The notes below the pieces were generated by a model that ran no database searches, was not told where the DNA came from, and worked only from the letters and a program-made list of their open reading frames with translations. From the NCBI GenBank assembly GCA_019244185.1, contig JAFATB010000017.1, forward strand, positions 1 through 37,864: 37,864 nucleotides of DNA, in the 5' to 3' direction. The position numbers were made by a program, and so were the translations under genes. This document shows positions 24,015 to 32,012 of this stretch, piece by piece. Source of the DNA: Acidobacteriota bacterium (lineage in GTDB: Bacteria > Acidobacteriota > Thermoanaerobaculia > Gp7-AA8). Numbering within the stretch: the first letter of the stretch is position 1; each line of letters begins with the position of its first letter.

Positions 24015-24023
24015 TGCTACACT
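24015..24023 (+). promoter_or_regulatory. Possible extended -10 element
   Basis: TGCTACACT fits TGnTATAAT at most positions. It is 37 bases before ATG 24060, in the 91-base gap upstream of the M23 peptidase gene. No -35 box at a standard distance is seen. Confidence 0.35.
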
Positions 24024-24059
24024 CCATGACCCGCGTACAAACGGCGCGGATTTCGTCCC

Positions 24060-25103
24060 ATGATCGAGATCCAGATCCATCCGAGCGACATTCGTCGGCG
24101 CGTGCGGTACTTTTTCTTCGATCGCCGTCGCGTGATCGTCGGCATCGTCGCGCTGTCGCTCCTCCTCGCGGGGCTCATCGGCTCGATGGCCGCGGCGCCG
24201 ACCGTCATCCGCCGCGTCTACAAGACGAACTTCCTCAAGGAACAGCGCGAGGAGCGCGACATTCAGCGCGAACATCTGCGCGAGAACGTCGTGCAGATGA
24301 CCTCTCTCGAGCGCAACCTCGAGGACCAGCGCATCCGCGTCGAGAAGCTGCTCACGGTGTACGGCCTCGATCGTTCGCTGGGGCAGGGAGGCTTCTCCAC
24401 TCCGACGCACGGCAGCGCCGATCTTCCGCTCGACGATGCGCGCCGCCGCGAGGTGTCGCTCAAGAACGCGATGCTGCGCTTGCAGGAACAGCTCGATCTC
24501 CTCGCGCGCTACGAGGCCGCGAACAGCGAGATCGTGCGGCACACGCCGTCGATCCTCCCCGTGCCCGCGGATCAGTTCGTGCTGACGTCGCCGTTCGGCA
24601 TGCGCATCTCGCCGTTCACGCGCAGCTCCGACTTCCACAAGGGCCTCGATCTCTCCGCGCCGACCGGCACGTCCGTCTACGCGACCGCCGACGGCGTCGT
24701 CACCTTCGCCGGACGCGTCCCCCTCGGCCAGAGCGTGGCGTGGTGGCGCTTTGGCAATGTCGTTACCATCAAACATGGCGATCGTTTTGTCACGATCTAT
24801 GGGCATCTCGATACCGTGAAGGTGCACACCGGCCAGCTCGTCAAACAGGGCGAGGTCGTGGCCACGGTCGGCTCGACCGGCTGGAGCACGAACTCGCATC
24901 TGCACTACGAGGTGCGCAGCGATCTCGAACAGCCCGGCACCTACGTGCCCATCGATCCGCGCATCTACATCCTCAACTACCAATGGACGAATGAGGCTTT
25001 GCTGCTCATGCGCGCGCGCACGAGCAAGGACTACCGGAACTTCGATCCGCTGCCGCCCGCGTTCGTCGGCTTCGCGAACGCGACTGGGAAGAGGAGGTCG
25101 TGA
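24060..25103 (+). CDS. Membrane-anchored M23 family metallopeptidase
   Basis: A 347-aa peptidoglycan endopeptidase candidate. A cytoplasmic basic N-terminus precedes one membrane helix (about 25-46). A coiled-coil periplasmic segment (about 55-160) leads into the LytM/M23 domain with all zinc and catalytic residues: FHKGLDLS (His193, Asp197), YGHLD (His249) and HLHYEV (His280, His282). It likely cuts cross-links between stem peptides. The stop overlaps the ATG of the bactofilin-like gene (TGATG). M23 peptidases with this anchored coiled-coil layout are known partners of bactofilins in cell shape control. Confidence 0.93.
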   Translation: MIEIQIHPSDIRRRVRYFFFDRRRVIVGIVALSLLLAGLIGSMAAAPTVIRRVYKTNFLKEQREERDIQREHLRENVVQMTSLERNLEDQRIRVEKLLTVYGLDRSLGQGGFSTPTHGSADLPLDDARRREVSLKNAMLRLQEQLDLLARYEAANSEIVRHTPSILPVPADQFVLTSPFGMRISPFTRSSDFHKGLDLSAPTGTSVYATADGVVTFAGRVPLGQSVAWWRFGNVVTIKHGDRFVTIYGHLDTVKVHTGQLVKQGEVVATVGSTGWSTNSHLHYEVRSDLEQPGTYVPIDPRIYILNYQWTNEALLLMRARTSKDYRNFDPLPPAFVGFANATGKRRS

Positions 25104-25861
25104 TGACGACAGCAGCCGGCGATCAGACGAATTTCCCCACCATGATCATCCCGCGCGGCACCGAGATCCGCGTGAACCAGAACGGGCAGCTCTCGATCAA
25201 GACGCCCGGCAACCTCGTGATCCAGAACTCCGGCGTCTACTCTGAGATCGAGTCGACCAACGGCTCGATCCGCATCGAGGAGAACGTCACGGTCGAGGCG
25301 GTGAGCATCCGCGCCGGCCAGGCGTGCTTCATCCAGGGCACCCTGACCGCGTGGAAGGTGCACGCGAAGCGCATCTCGCTCGAAGACCGCGCCCGCGCGT
25401 TCATCATGCTGCAGGAGTCGGAGAACCTCGAGCTCTCGCGCACGGCGCGGCTCGTCGGCAACTTCGCCAACGAGAAAGAGCTCTTCTTCATGATGGGCAA
25501 GTTCTCGCCGCAGCTCAAAGAGCTGCCCGGCTCCGTCGACATGTCATCCGCGCCGCGCGAGGTGACGACCGGCGAAGTGCGTCCGACGACGATGAAGATT
25601 CCGGCGATGCAGAACGCGTCGTCCGCCGCCGCGAACGACGACGAGCATCTCCGCGCCGCGCTCGCGCTGCTCGAACGCGAAGTCACGCGTCCCGATCTCG
25701 CGCCTGCCGATGCCGAAGGCGTGCGAGAGGTCGTCTACGGTCTGCGCGAGCGGAACCTGCAGCGCCTGAACCTCATCTGGCGCGATGCGCTGCGCGAGGT
25801 GCGCACGAAGAGCGACGCCGCGCGTCAGGCGTACGAGCACCTCGAACAGGTCCTGCGCTAG
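25103..25861 (+). CDS. Bactofilin-like beta-solenoid protein with helical tail
   Basis: A 252-aa cytoplasmic protein without signal peptide. Residues about 14-130 are a run of short hydrophobic beta-strands with turns at regular spacing (TEIRVNQNGQLSIKTPGNL, GSIRIEENVTVEAVSIRAG, GTLTAWKVHAKRISLEDRA), resembling the right-handed beta-solenoid of bactofilins. A Ser/Thr/Pro linker (about 145-175) is followed by a charged alpha-helical tail (about 180-252). The tail is longer than in classic bactofilins. Overlap with the upstream M23 peptidase gene supports a shape-control role. GAGGAGG at 25091-25097 supports ATG 25103. Family assignment rests on pattern and context, so it is tentative. Confidence 0.68.
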   Translation: MTTAAGDQTNFPTMIIPRGTEIRVNQNGQLSIKTPGNLVIQNSGVYSEIESTNGSIRIEENVTVEAVSIRAGQACFIQGTLTAWKVHAKRISLEDRARAFIMLQESENLELSRTARLVGNFANEKELFFMMGKFSPQLKELPGSVDMSSAPREVTTGEVRPTTMKIPAMQNASSAAANDDEHLRAALALLEREVTRPDLAPADAEGVREVVYGLRERNLQRLNLIWRDALREVRTKSDAARQAYEHLEQVLR

Positions 25862-25867
25862 CAGCGC

Positions 25868-26449
25868 TCACGCGGAACGCCGCAGCGTCTTCTCGATGCG
25901 GCGGTCGGGCACCAGCCACACCAGCGCCACCGTCACGTAAATAGCGACGGCGAGCCAGCGCCAGACGAAGCCGAGCGGGATCGCCGCCGCGTACAACACG
26001 AGCGACGCTTTCCCTTTGAGGTCGTGATGCAGCGCCTCCGCCACCTCGGCCGTCATGCCGTGGTGCGCGATGATCACCGTCTGCAGGATCGTGTACGCGA
26101 TCGCGCAGAACAGCAGCACCGTTCCGTACAGCGCGAGCGGCAGCGGCGCGAAATGGCTGTTCCCGACCCAGCCCGTGCCGAACGGAATGAGCGAGAGCCA
26201 GAACAGCAGATGCAGATTCGCCCACAAGACCGCGCCGTCGACCTGCTTCGTCGCGTGCAGCATGTGATGGTGATTGTTCCAGTAAATGCCGAGGATCACG
26301 AAGCTGAGGACGTACGCGAGAAACACCGGCAGGACCGGTACGAGCGCCGCCCACTCCGCGCCGTCCGGCGAGTGCAGCTCCAGCACCATGATCGTGATCA
26401 GAATGGCGATGACCCCATCGCTGAACGCCTCGACGCGACCTTTCGTCAT
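25868..26449 (-). CDS. TMEM175-type potassium channel family protein (DUF1211)
   Basis: A 193-aa protein with six hydrophobic segments, beginning with the diagnostic R-x-x-x-F-S-D motif (RVEAFSDGVIAI, residues 5-16). A second family hallmark is the HHHMLHA region after helix 2. Bacterial TMEM175 proteins form tetrameric potassium-permeable channels. It lies 6 bases from the convergent bactofilin-like gene and 44 bases after the rhomboid gene on the same strand. Confidence 0.92.
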   Translation of the reverse strand: MTKGRVEAFSDGVIAILITIMVLELHSPDGAEWAALVPVLPVFLAYVLSFVILGIYWNNHHHMLHATKQVDGAVLWANLHLLFWLSLIPFGTGWVGNSHFAPLPLALYGTVLLFCAIAYTILQTVIIAHHGMTAEVAEALHHDLKGKASLVLYAAAIPLGFVWRWLAVAIYVTVALVWLVPDRRIEKTLRRSA

Positions 26450-26493
26450 GTGATGCAGAGTACGGCAAGTCGCACGCGATCAGCCCGCGCAAC

Positions 26494-27201
26494 TCATCTC
26501 TGCGCCCACCACGGCGGCGGCGGTTGCCGCCGCCGTGAGCGGGTGAAGCCGCCGAAGGGGGCGATGAGGAGCATGCCGATGACGAAGCCGCCGATGTGGG
26601 CGAAGTAGGCGGTGCCGCCAACGTCCTGCGCGTCCGGCACACCCAGCGAGCCGACGCCGCTGAAGAGTTGCAGGATGAACCAGAAGCCGAGGATGAGGAT
26701 CGCCGGAAGCTCGCGGATGGTGATGAAGATGAAGATCGGGATGAGCGTGGTGACGCGCGCGTGCGGATAGAGAATCAGATACGCACCGAGCACGCCGGCG
26801 ATGGCGCCGGAGGCGCCGATCGCGGGCAGGCGGGACGCGGGGCTGAAGAGCGCGTGCGCGTAGGTCGCGCCGAAGCCGCAGGCGAAGTAGAAGAGGAAGT
26901 AACGAACGTGGCCGATGCGGTCTTCGACGTTGTCGCCGAAGATCCAGAGGTAGAGCATGTTCCCGGCGATGTGCAGCAGGCCGCCGTGCAGGAACATGGA
27001 GATCACGATCGTGAAGAGGTCGGCGACCCAGTTGCCCGGAAGCCAGAAGCGCGCTGGGATGAAGGCGACGTTGAAGACCGCCTGATCGAGCGCACCGCCG
27101 AGGGAGAGCTCCCAGAGGAACATCAGCACGTTCGCGCCGATGATCAAGTAGTTGACGATCGGCACCGTGCGGCGCGGGTTGTTGTCGCGCAGCGGAATCA
27201 T
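26494..27201 (-). CDS. Rhomboid family intramembrane serine protease
   Basis: A 235-aa membrane protein with six or seven helices. Catalytic Ser131 is in GASGAIAGVLG and His202 in AHIGGFVIGM; the oxyanion region HGGLLHIAGNMLYLW (His77, Asn81) is also conserved. A basic, Pro-rich tail ends the protein. Its ATG overlaps the TGA of the GalT-like gene (ATGA). It is last in the long minus-strand run. Substrate unknown. Confidence 0.95.
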   Translation of the reverse strand: MIPLRDNNPRRTVPIVNYLIIGANVLMFLWELSLGGALDQAVFNVAFIPARFWLPGNWVADLFTIVISMFLHGGLLHIAGNMLYLWIFGDNVEDRIGHVRYFLFYFACGFGATYAHALFSPASRLPAIGASGAIAGVLGAYLILYPHARVTTLIPIFIFITIRELPAILILGFWFILQLFSGVGSLGVPDAQDVGGTAYFAHIGGFVIGMLLIAPFGGFTRSRRRQPPPPWWAQR

Positions 27202-28046
27202 GGCGTCCGCCGCAGGCGCCGCGCCGCCACCGCGGGATCGACGACCTGGATGAACGCACCGGTACCGAGCTCGAGTCCGGCCAGCGTGGCCACGCGCGGG
27301 AAGAGGTCGATGTACGCGTGCGCCGCGTCCGCGCGCGGGAAGTTGAGAAACGTCCAGTTGTACGCCGGCGCGATCGCGGTCATGGCGGCAGAGGCTTCAC
27401 GCAGAAGCGAGGCCAGCTCCGCCGCCGCGTCCGCCGCGAGCGGCATCAGGTCGCGCACGTGTGCCTTCGGCACGATCCACTGCTGATACGGCATCCACGA
27501 ATCCCGCGGCGTCAGCCAGACGAAGGACGTCGTCTCGCGGACGATCAGCGCGTCGTCGCGCTGCTCGTGCAGCATTGCGCAGATCGGACAGCGCGCAGCG
27601 CGCGCGAACGCGTGCGTCTCGCGCTCGATGCGCGGCGGCATGAACGGCAGCGGCACGAGCTGCGAGTGAATGTGCGCGAGCGACGAGCCGGCGCGTTCGC
27701 CGTGGTTCTTGAACAGCGCCACGTGCGGCGCGTCCGCATGCGTGGCGTAGCGTTGCGCGTACATCCGCACGACGTCTTCGGCGCGTTCGAGATCGTGAAA
27801 CGCATCGGAGTGCCGCGGCGACTCGATCAGCACTTCCGCGCCGTCCGCCGGCGGATATTTGTTCGGCACGACCCTCACACGCCACGGCTCACCACTGCGC
27901 GCGACCTCGGCGGGCGTGTCGTCTTCGTGGCCGGGACAGAACGGGCAGCGTTCCTCCTGCGGCGCGCCGAGAAACGCGCGCGGCCGCGCGCCGCGTTCGG
28001 GCGCGTAGACAATCGGCTCTCCCGTCAGCGGATGATGGCGCAGCAT
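27198..28046 (-). CDS. GalT-like nucleotidyltransferase (HIT superfamily)
   Basis: A 282-aa protein of the galactose-1-phosphate uridylyltransferase family. The zinc-site CPFC (Cys34, Cys37), NKYPP (62-66), and the active-site HIHSQ (His125, His127 with His127 the expected nucleophile) are visible. The usual motif is HPHGQ or HPHSQ. A second CxxC (CPIC, 153-156) lies in the middle. Length is below that of E. coli GalT (348 aa). Alternatives are an ADP-sugar phosphorylase or another hexose-1-phosphate nucleotidyltransferase. No other galactose gene is nearby. It starts 2 bases after the CDP-alcohol phosphatidyltransferase stop. Confidence 0.87.
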   Translation of the reverse strand: MLRHHPLTGEPIVYAPERGARPRAFLGAPQEERCPFCPGHEDDTPAEVARSGEPWRVRVVPNKYPPADGAEVLIESPRHSDAFHDLERAEDVVRMYAQRYATHADAPHVALFKNHGERAGSSLAHIHSQLVPLPFMPPRIERETHAFARAARCPICAMLHEQRDDALIVRETTSFVWLTPRDSWMPYQQWIVPKAHVRDLMPLAADAAAELASLLREASAAMTAIAPAYNWTFLNFPRADAAHAYIDLFPRVATLAGLELGTGAFIQVVDPAVAARRLRRTP

Positions 28047-28048
28047 GT

Positions 28049-28657
28049 TCAGGAGCGTGCGAGCTTTCGCGCGCGCGCGATGCGCTGCGCAATGCCGAGG
28101 AGCGCGAAGACGACGAGGAGCAGCGACATCCATTCGGCGACGAGGTAGTCGTGCCAGTAGAAGTCGTCCTGATACGACGCGACGAGGATGTGCGAGATGA
28201 GCGGATAGACGATCAGCGCGAGCACGAACTCGCCGCGGCCGACGGTGTCGTATGTCCGCTCGCGCCACGTGGCCTCGATCTGCGTCCCGACATAGCCGTT
28301 GAGCAGCACGGCGATGACGACGGCCAATGCGATCTCGCGGCGCACGCCGTTGCCGAGGAGCCAGCCGGTGATGAGGACGACGTCGCTGACGCGATCGGCG
28401 AAGTGATCGAGGAAATCGCCGAATGCGGACGCCTTTCCCTGCACGCGCGCGACGATGCCGTCGAACGCGTCGGCGGTTCCCGCGACGGCGATGGCGACGA
28501 TGGCGATCAGAAAGCGCCGCTCCCACAACAGCCACGCGGCGACGACGCTCAGCGCGAGCGCGAGCAGCGTGATGGCGTTGGGGGAGAGAGGACAACGACG
28601 CGCGAGCGGTGAGAGCCACCGGTCCATGCGTCCGCGCCAGACATTCATCGGCGCCAT
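28049..28657 (-). CDS. CDP-alcohol phosphatidyltransferase family protein
   Basis: A 202-aa inner-membrane enzyme with about five or six helices. The full catalytic signature D-G-x2-A-R-x8-G-x3-D-x3-D is present at residues 66-88 (DGIVAR, then GDFLDHFAD). Members transfer a phosphatidyl group from CDP-diacylglycerol to an alcohol such as glycerol phosphate, inositol phosphate or another head group; which one is unclear. Two in-frame starts exist, ATG 28657 and ATG 28648. It lies 16 bases after the L,D-transpeptidase gene. Confidence 0.93.
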   Translation of the reverse strand: MAPMNVWRGRMDRWLSPLARRCPLSPNAITLLALALSVVAAWLLWERRFLIAIVAIAVAGTADAFDGIVARVQGKASAFGDFLDHFADRVSDVVLITGWLLGNGVRREIALAVVIAVLLNGYVGTQIEATWRERTYDTVGRGEFVLALIVYPLISHILVASYQDDFYWHDYLVAEWMSLLLVVFALLGIAQRIARARKLARS

Positions 28658-28673
28658 CGTACCCGCGACGGCG

Positions 28674-29510
28674 CTAGTAAATGATCACTTCGTCGCCGAC
28701 GTTGGCCATCGCGTAGAGCCGCGCGATGTCCTCATTGGCCAGTCGCACGCAGCCGTGCGAGACGCTGCGGCCGAGCTGCGAGACCGCCTGCGTGCCGTGC
28801 AGCGCGTATCCGTCGCCGAGGTTGAGGCGGTTCGTGCCGAGAACGTCGGGGAACGAGCGCTGGTTGGTGCCCACCGGCGGAATGACGACGGCGCCGCCGC
28901 GGATGATGAGCTTTCCGGGAGGCAGCGGCACGCCGTCGGAGCAGACGTCGTTGCCGCAGATGGAGAGATCGCCGAGCTGCTGGCCGCGCGTCAGTCGCAC
29001 GACGCTGAGGCCGTTCTCGCGCGCCTGTTCAATGAAGTGCCAGTCGGGCGGCACCCACATCGGATTCTCTTCCTTCGAGAGGATCTTGAAGCGGCCGATC
29101 GGCGTTCTGAACACCATCGTCCGGCCGTCGGCTTCGAGCGACGTGTTCTTCCCCGTCGAGCAGACGGCCTCGAAGACGAGCTGCCCGTTGCGGCGCGCAT
29201 AGACCTTGTTCTCGGCCGTCGAGACGGTGATGACGAAGTCGCTGTCGTTGACGTCTTCGATCTGCTTCTGCGCCGAGCTGACTTCCGACTGCAGGTTCGA
29301 CAGCCGCGTCGACTTCTGCGACATCGACTGCTGCAGCGCGGTGACCTGTTGTTTGACCTGGTTCTGAATGGCGCGGTCGACGGTCTCGACGCGGCGCAGC
29401 TTGCGCGCGTCCGAAACGGTGATCGCCTCCGCGGCGACGGCGTATCCGAGAATGCCGAGGCCGAGGACGAGGAGCGCCCACGACCCGAGTAATCCGATCC
29501 AGCGTGGCAT
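28674..29510 (-). CDS. Membrane-anchored L,D-transpeptidase (YkuD domain)
   Basis: A 278-aa protein with an N-terminal membrane helix (about 4-27), a coiled-coil region (about 35-85) and a YkuD catalytic domain. The domain contains RTPIGRFKILSKEENPMW, HGTQAVSQLGRSVSHGCVRL with nucleophile Cys254, and the terminal strand GDEVIIY. It should form 3-3 cross-links in peptidoglycan or attach proteins to it. The chosen start is ATG 29510; a TTG at 29519 is closer to a GAGGA element and would add three residues. A related but catalytically dead copy is encoded immediately upstream (29526-30248). Confidence 0.92.
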   Translation of the reverse strand: MPRWIGLLGSWALLVLGLGILGYAVAAEAITVSDARKLRRVETVDRAIQNQVKQQVTALQQSMSQKSTRLSNLQSEVSSAQKQIEDVNDSDFVITVSTAENKVYARRNGQLVFEAVCSTGKNTSLEADGRTMVFRTPIGRFKILSKEENPMWVPPDWHFIEQARENGLSVVRLTRGQQLGDLSICGNDVCSDGVPLPPGKLIIRGGAVVIPPVGTNQRSFPDVLGTNRLNLGDGYALHGTQAVSQLGRSVSHGCVRLANEDIARLYAMANVGDEVIIY

Positions 29511-29525
29511 CGTTGTCAAGTTCCT

Positions 29526-30248
29526 CTAGTAGATGTAGACCTGCATCCCGGGGTGGATCCGCGGCCAGATGGCGTTCAGGACGTCCTCCGAGACCATGAT
29601 CGAGCCGGGCTTCGGCCCTTTGAGCGGGCTATCCGGTGACGGCGGCGTGTGGATCACGTAGCCGTTCGGGAGAAACAGCACGTACTTACCGAGGCCGCCG
29701 GTGATGGTCGGCGGATTCGGCGGCGGCGTCTGGCCGTTCATCGCGTACACCCACGGCGGGATCGTCCACGCGTAGTCGACGATCTTCGACTGCACGGGGA
29801 ACGCGCCCTTGACCGGGATGAACGTCCAGTGTTCGTTGCCCGCGGCGATCGTGCGCGACTCGCCGAGCTGCACGTCGGCGTCGCGCAGCACGGTCTTCGC
29901 GTACATGAAGCGCAGCTTGTGCGCGCGCGTGTCGACGGACAGATAAAAGTCTTCGGTCTTCAGGCTCGCGGCGAGCTTCATCCGCCCTTCGAGCTCTTTC
30001 TCCAGCTGTCCCTGCGAAAGATCCATGTCCGCGAGCTGGTCTTTGATCGCTTTCACGTCGTCCGGCGTGCGCGCCTCTTCGGTGATGACGTGCGAGAACT
30101 GCGCGGAGACTTCCTCGCGGTGGCGGCGCGCGTAGAGCGCGCCGCCGATGCCGAGGATCAGCAGAAGCAGATTCAGCCAGAGCGGTGGGCGCGGGAATGT
30201 GCGGCGGTCCGGCGCGCCGGGCCGGTCCTGGTTGCGGCGTTCGGGCAT
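29526..30248 (-). CDS. Membrane-anchored L,D-transpeptidase homologue lacking catalytic residues
   Basis: A 240-aa protein with a Pro/Arg-rich cytoplasmic tail, one membrane helix (about 22-40), a helical segment (about 45-95) and a YkuD-like domain. The domain order matches the downstream transpeptidase: DFYLSVDTRAHKLRFMY, a GAFPVQSK strand, then YVIHTPPSPDSPLKG and the terminal strand GMQVYIY. Where the active enzyme has SHGCVRL, this protein reads KPGSIMV (213-219; Ser216 codon at 29601-29603), so the Cys, His and Arg are all gone. The reading frame is intact and the neighbouring spacing tight, so it is a maintained pseudoenzyme rather than a decayed gene. Possible roles are substrate binding or regulation of its partner. 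Confidence 0.82.
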   Translation of the reverse strand: MPERRNQDRPGAPDRRTFPRPPLWLNLLLLILGIGGALYARRHREEVSAQFSHVITEEARTPDDVKAIKDQLADMDLSQGQLEKELEGRMKLAASLKTEDFYLSVDTRAHKLRFMYAKTVLRDADVQLGESRTIAAGNEHWTFIPVKGAFPVQSKIVDYAWTIPPWVYAMNGQTPPPNPPTITGGLGKYVLFLPNGYVIHTPPSPDSPLKGPKPGSIMVSEDVLNAIWPRIHPGMQVYIY

Positions 30249-30260
30249 ACGCCCGGGGGC

Positions 30261-31091
30261 TTAGGCGAGCGGCGTGCCAGCCAGAGCTTTGGGTTTCCAG
30301 AATGCGCGGACGGAAGCCATGAGCGCGAGTGCCGCGCCGAACGTGCAGACGATGGTCGCGCCCGTCGGCAAGTCTTTGTAGAACGAGACCAGCACGCCGA
30401 CCGCGCTCACGAGCGCGCCCATCGTCCAGCCGATCGCGAGCCGCGCTCCGATCGTGCGCGCGTACAGCATCGCCGCGACCGACGGGACGATGAGATACGA
30501 GAAGACCAGCAGCACGCCGGCGATCGACACCGACGACGTCACGACGAAGCCGAACGACGTGTAGAACAGAAAGTCCCACCACTTCACGTTCGGGATCTCT
30601 CTGCCGAGCGAGATCGCCAGGAAGCGGCTGCGGAAGATGAAGTGGAAGAGCCCGACCGCGGCGTAGAGGATCGCCGTCTTGATGACCGTCGCCCACGACA
30701 CCGTGAGGATGTTGCCGACGAGCATGTCCTTGAGGTGCTCGGTGCCTTCGGGCGCCTTCGACATCGCCAGAATCGCGGCGGCGGCGCTGACGGCATACAC
30801 GATGCCGATGATGGCTTCCTGCGGGATGCGCGTCTGATGGTGCGTGCGCGTCATCGCGAAGACCGCGGCGCCGATGATGGTGAAGCCGAGCGACCAGAAG
30901 TAGGTCACCGGATCGTGCAGGTCGTGGCCGGCGAGATACGCGGCGGTGGTGCCGAGCGCGGCGATCTGCGCGAGCGAGAGGTCGACGAAGATCACGCCGC
31001 GCTCGACGACGTGCACGCCGAGGTACGCGTGGATGCCGGTGAGAATCAGGCCGGCGAGGAACGGCAGCAGGAGAAAGTTCAGAACGTCCAT
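30261..31091 (-). CDS. Metal ABC transporter permease (ZnuB/MntB type)
   Basis: A 276-aa inner-membrane permease of the ABC-3 family with about eight helices. It starts with LNFLLLPFLAGLILTGIHAYLG, followed by VVERGVIFVDLSLAQIAALG, a typical family motif, and later GVLLVFSYLIVPSVAAML. It partners with the binding protein encoded 4 bases upstream. Zinc or manganese is the likely cargo. No ATPase gene is found in the cluster. Confidence 0.93.
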   Translation of the reverse strand: MDVLNFLLLPFLAGLILTGIHAYLGVHVVERGVIFVDLSLAQIAALGTTAAYLAGHDLHDPVTYFWSLGFTIIGAAVFAMTRTHHQTRIPQEAIIGIVYAVSAAAAILAMSKAPEGTEHLKDMLVGNILTVSWATVIKTAILYAAVGLFHFIFRSRFLAISLGREIPNVKWWDFLFYTSFGFVVTSSVSIAGVLLVFSYLIVPSVAAMLYARTIGARLAIGWTMGALVSAVGVLVSFYKDLPTGATIVCTFGAALALMASVRAFWKPKALAGTPLA

Positions 31092-31095
31092 CGAA

Positions 31096-32004
31096 TTACT
31101 TGAGCGCTTTCACGAGATTGTTGATGTTGGTGTCGAAGAGCGAGAAGTAGTCGTCGGTGCCGCTTTTTCCGCCGCCGACGGACGGGTAGAGCACGACCAG
31201 CTTCGCGCCGGTGCGGTCGGCGATCGACTGCGGCGTCTTCGAGTCGAAGTACGGCTCCATGACGATGGCCTTCACGTTCTGCTTCTTCATGAGGTTGATG
31301 AGCTCGAACGTGTGCGACGGCGACGGCGGCACGCCCGGCTTCGGCTCGACGTAGCCGACCACGTTGAGGCCGTAGCGGCGCACGAAGTTCGGCCAGGAGT
31401 TGTGGTACGTGACGATGTTCGTGCCGCGGAACGGCGCGAGCTCCGCGGTCCAGCGTTTGTTCGCGTCGTTCATGCGCTGCTTGAACGTGTTGAGGCGCTG
31501 CTGAAAGTACGCGGCGTCGTCGGGGCGCATCTCCTCGAGCTTGTGCTCGATCTGGATTCCGATGCGCACGGCGTTCGCGGGATCGAGCCAGTAGTGCGGA
31601 TTGCCGAGCGGATGGACGTCGCCCTGCGCTCGGCTGACCGGCCCGGTCGGACGGTCGAGGATCTCGACGCCCCGCGAGAGGTCGAGATAGCCGGGCGCGC
31701 CCACGGCGATCTTCGCGTTGCGCGACTGATCGATGAGCGGCGGCAGCCAGCCGATCTCGAGATCGAGACCGACCACTTCGAGCAGGTCGGCGTTGCGCAG
31801 CAGCAGGAGGAAGCTCGGCTTCGGTTCGACGAAATGCGGGTCCTGATAGCCGCGCGCGATGGACGTGACGTCGACGCGATCGCCGCCGACCTCGCGCGTG
31901 ATCGACGCGAAGTCGGAGATCGTGCTGACGATGTTCAGTTTGTTCGCGGCGAAGGTGCTCGTCGCGGTGAGGAGCAGCAGAGCGAAAACGAAAATGCGTT
32001 TCAT
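31096..32004 (-). CDS. Metal ABC transporter substrate-binding protein (TroA/ZnuA-like)
   Basis: A 302-aa periplasmic protein with signal peptide MKRIFVFALLLLTATSTFAA. Probable metal ligands are His57 (QDPHFVEPKPS), His137 (NPHYWLDP), His201 (VTYHNSWPNF) and an acidic residue in EPYFDSKTP (Glu250 or Asp254). The His-rich loop typical of many ZnuA proteins is absent, so zinc is likely but manganese or iron is possible. AGGAGA about 6 bases upstream of ATG 32004 fixes the start. It is encoded 8 bases after the outer-membrane barrel gene. Confidence 0.93.
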   Translation of the reverse strand: MKRIFVFALLLLTATSTFAANKLNIVSTISDFASITREVGGDRVDVTSIARGYQDPHFVEPKPSFLLLLRNADLLEVVGLDLEIGWLPPLIDQSRNAKIAVGAPGYLDLSRGVEILDRPTGPVSRAQGDVHPLGNPHYWLDPANAVRIGIQIEHKLEEMRPDDAAYFQQRLNTFKQRMNDANKRWTAELAPFRGTNIVTYHNSWPNFVRRYGLNVVGYVEPKPGVPPSPSHTFELINLMKKQNVKAIVMEPYFDSKTPQSIADRTGAKLVVLYPSVGGGKSGTDDYFSLFDTNINNLVKALK

Positions 32005-32012
32005 CGGGTCTC

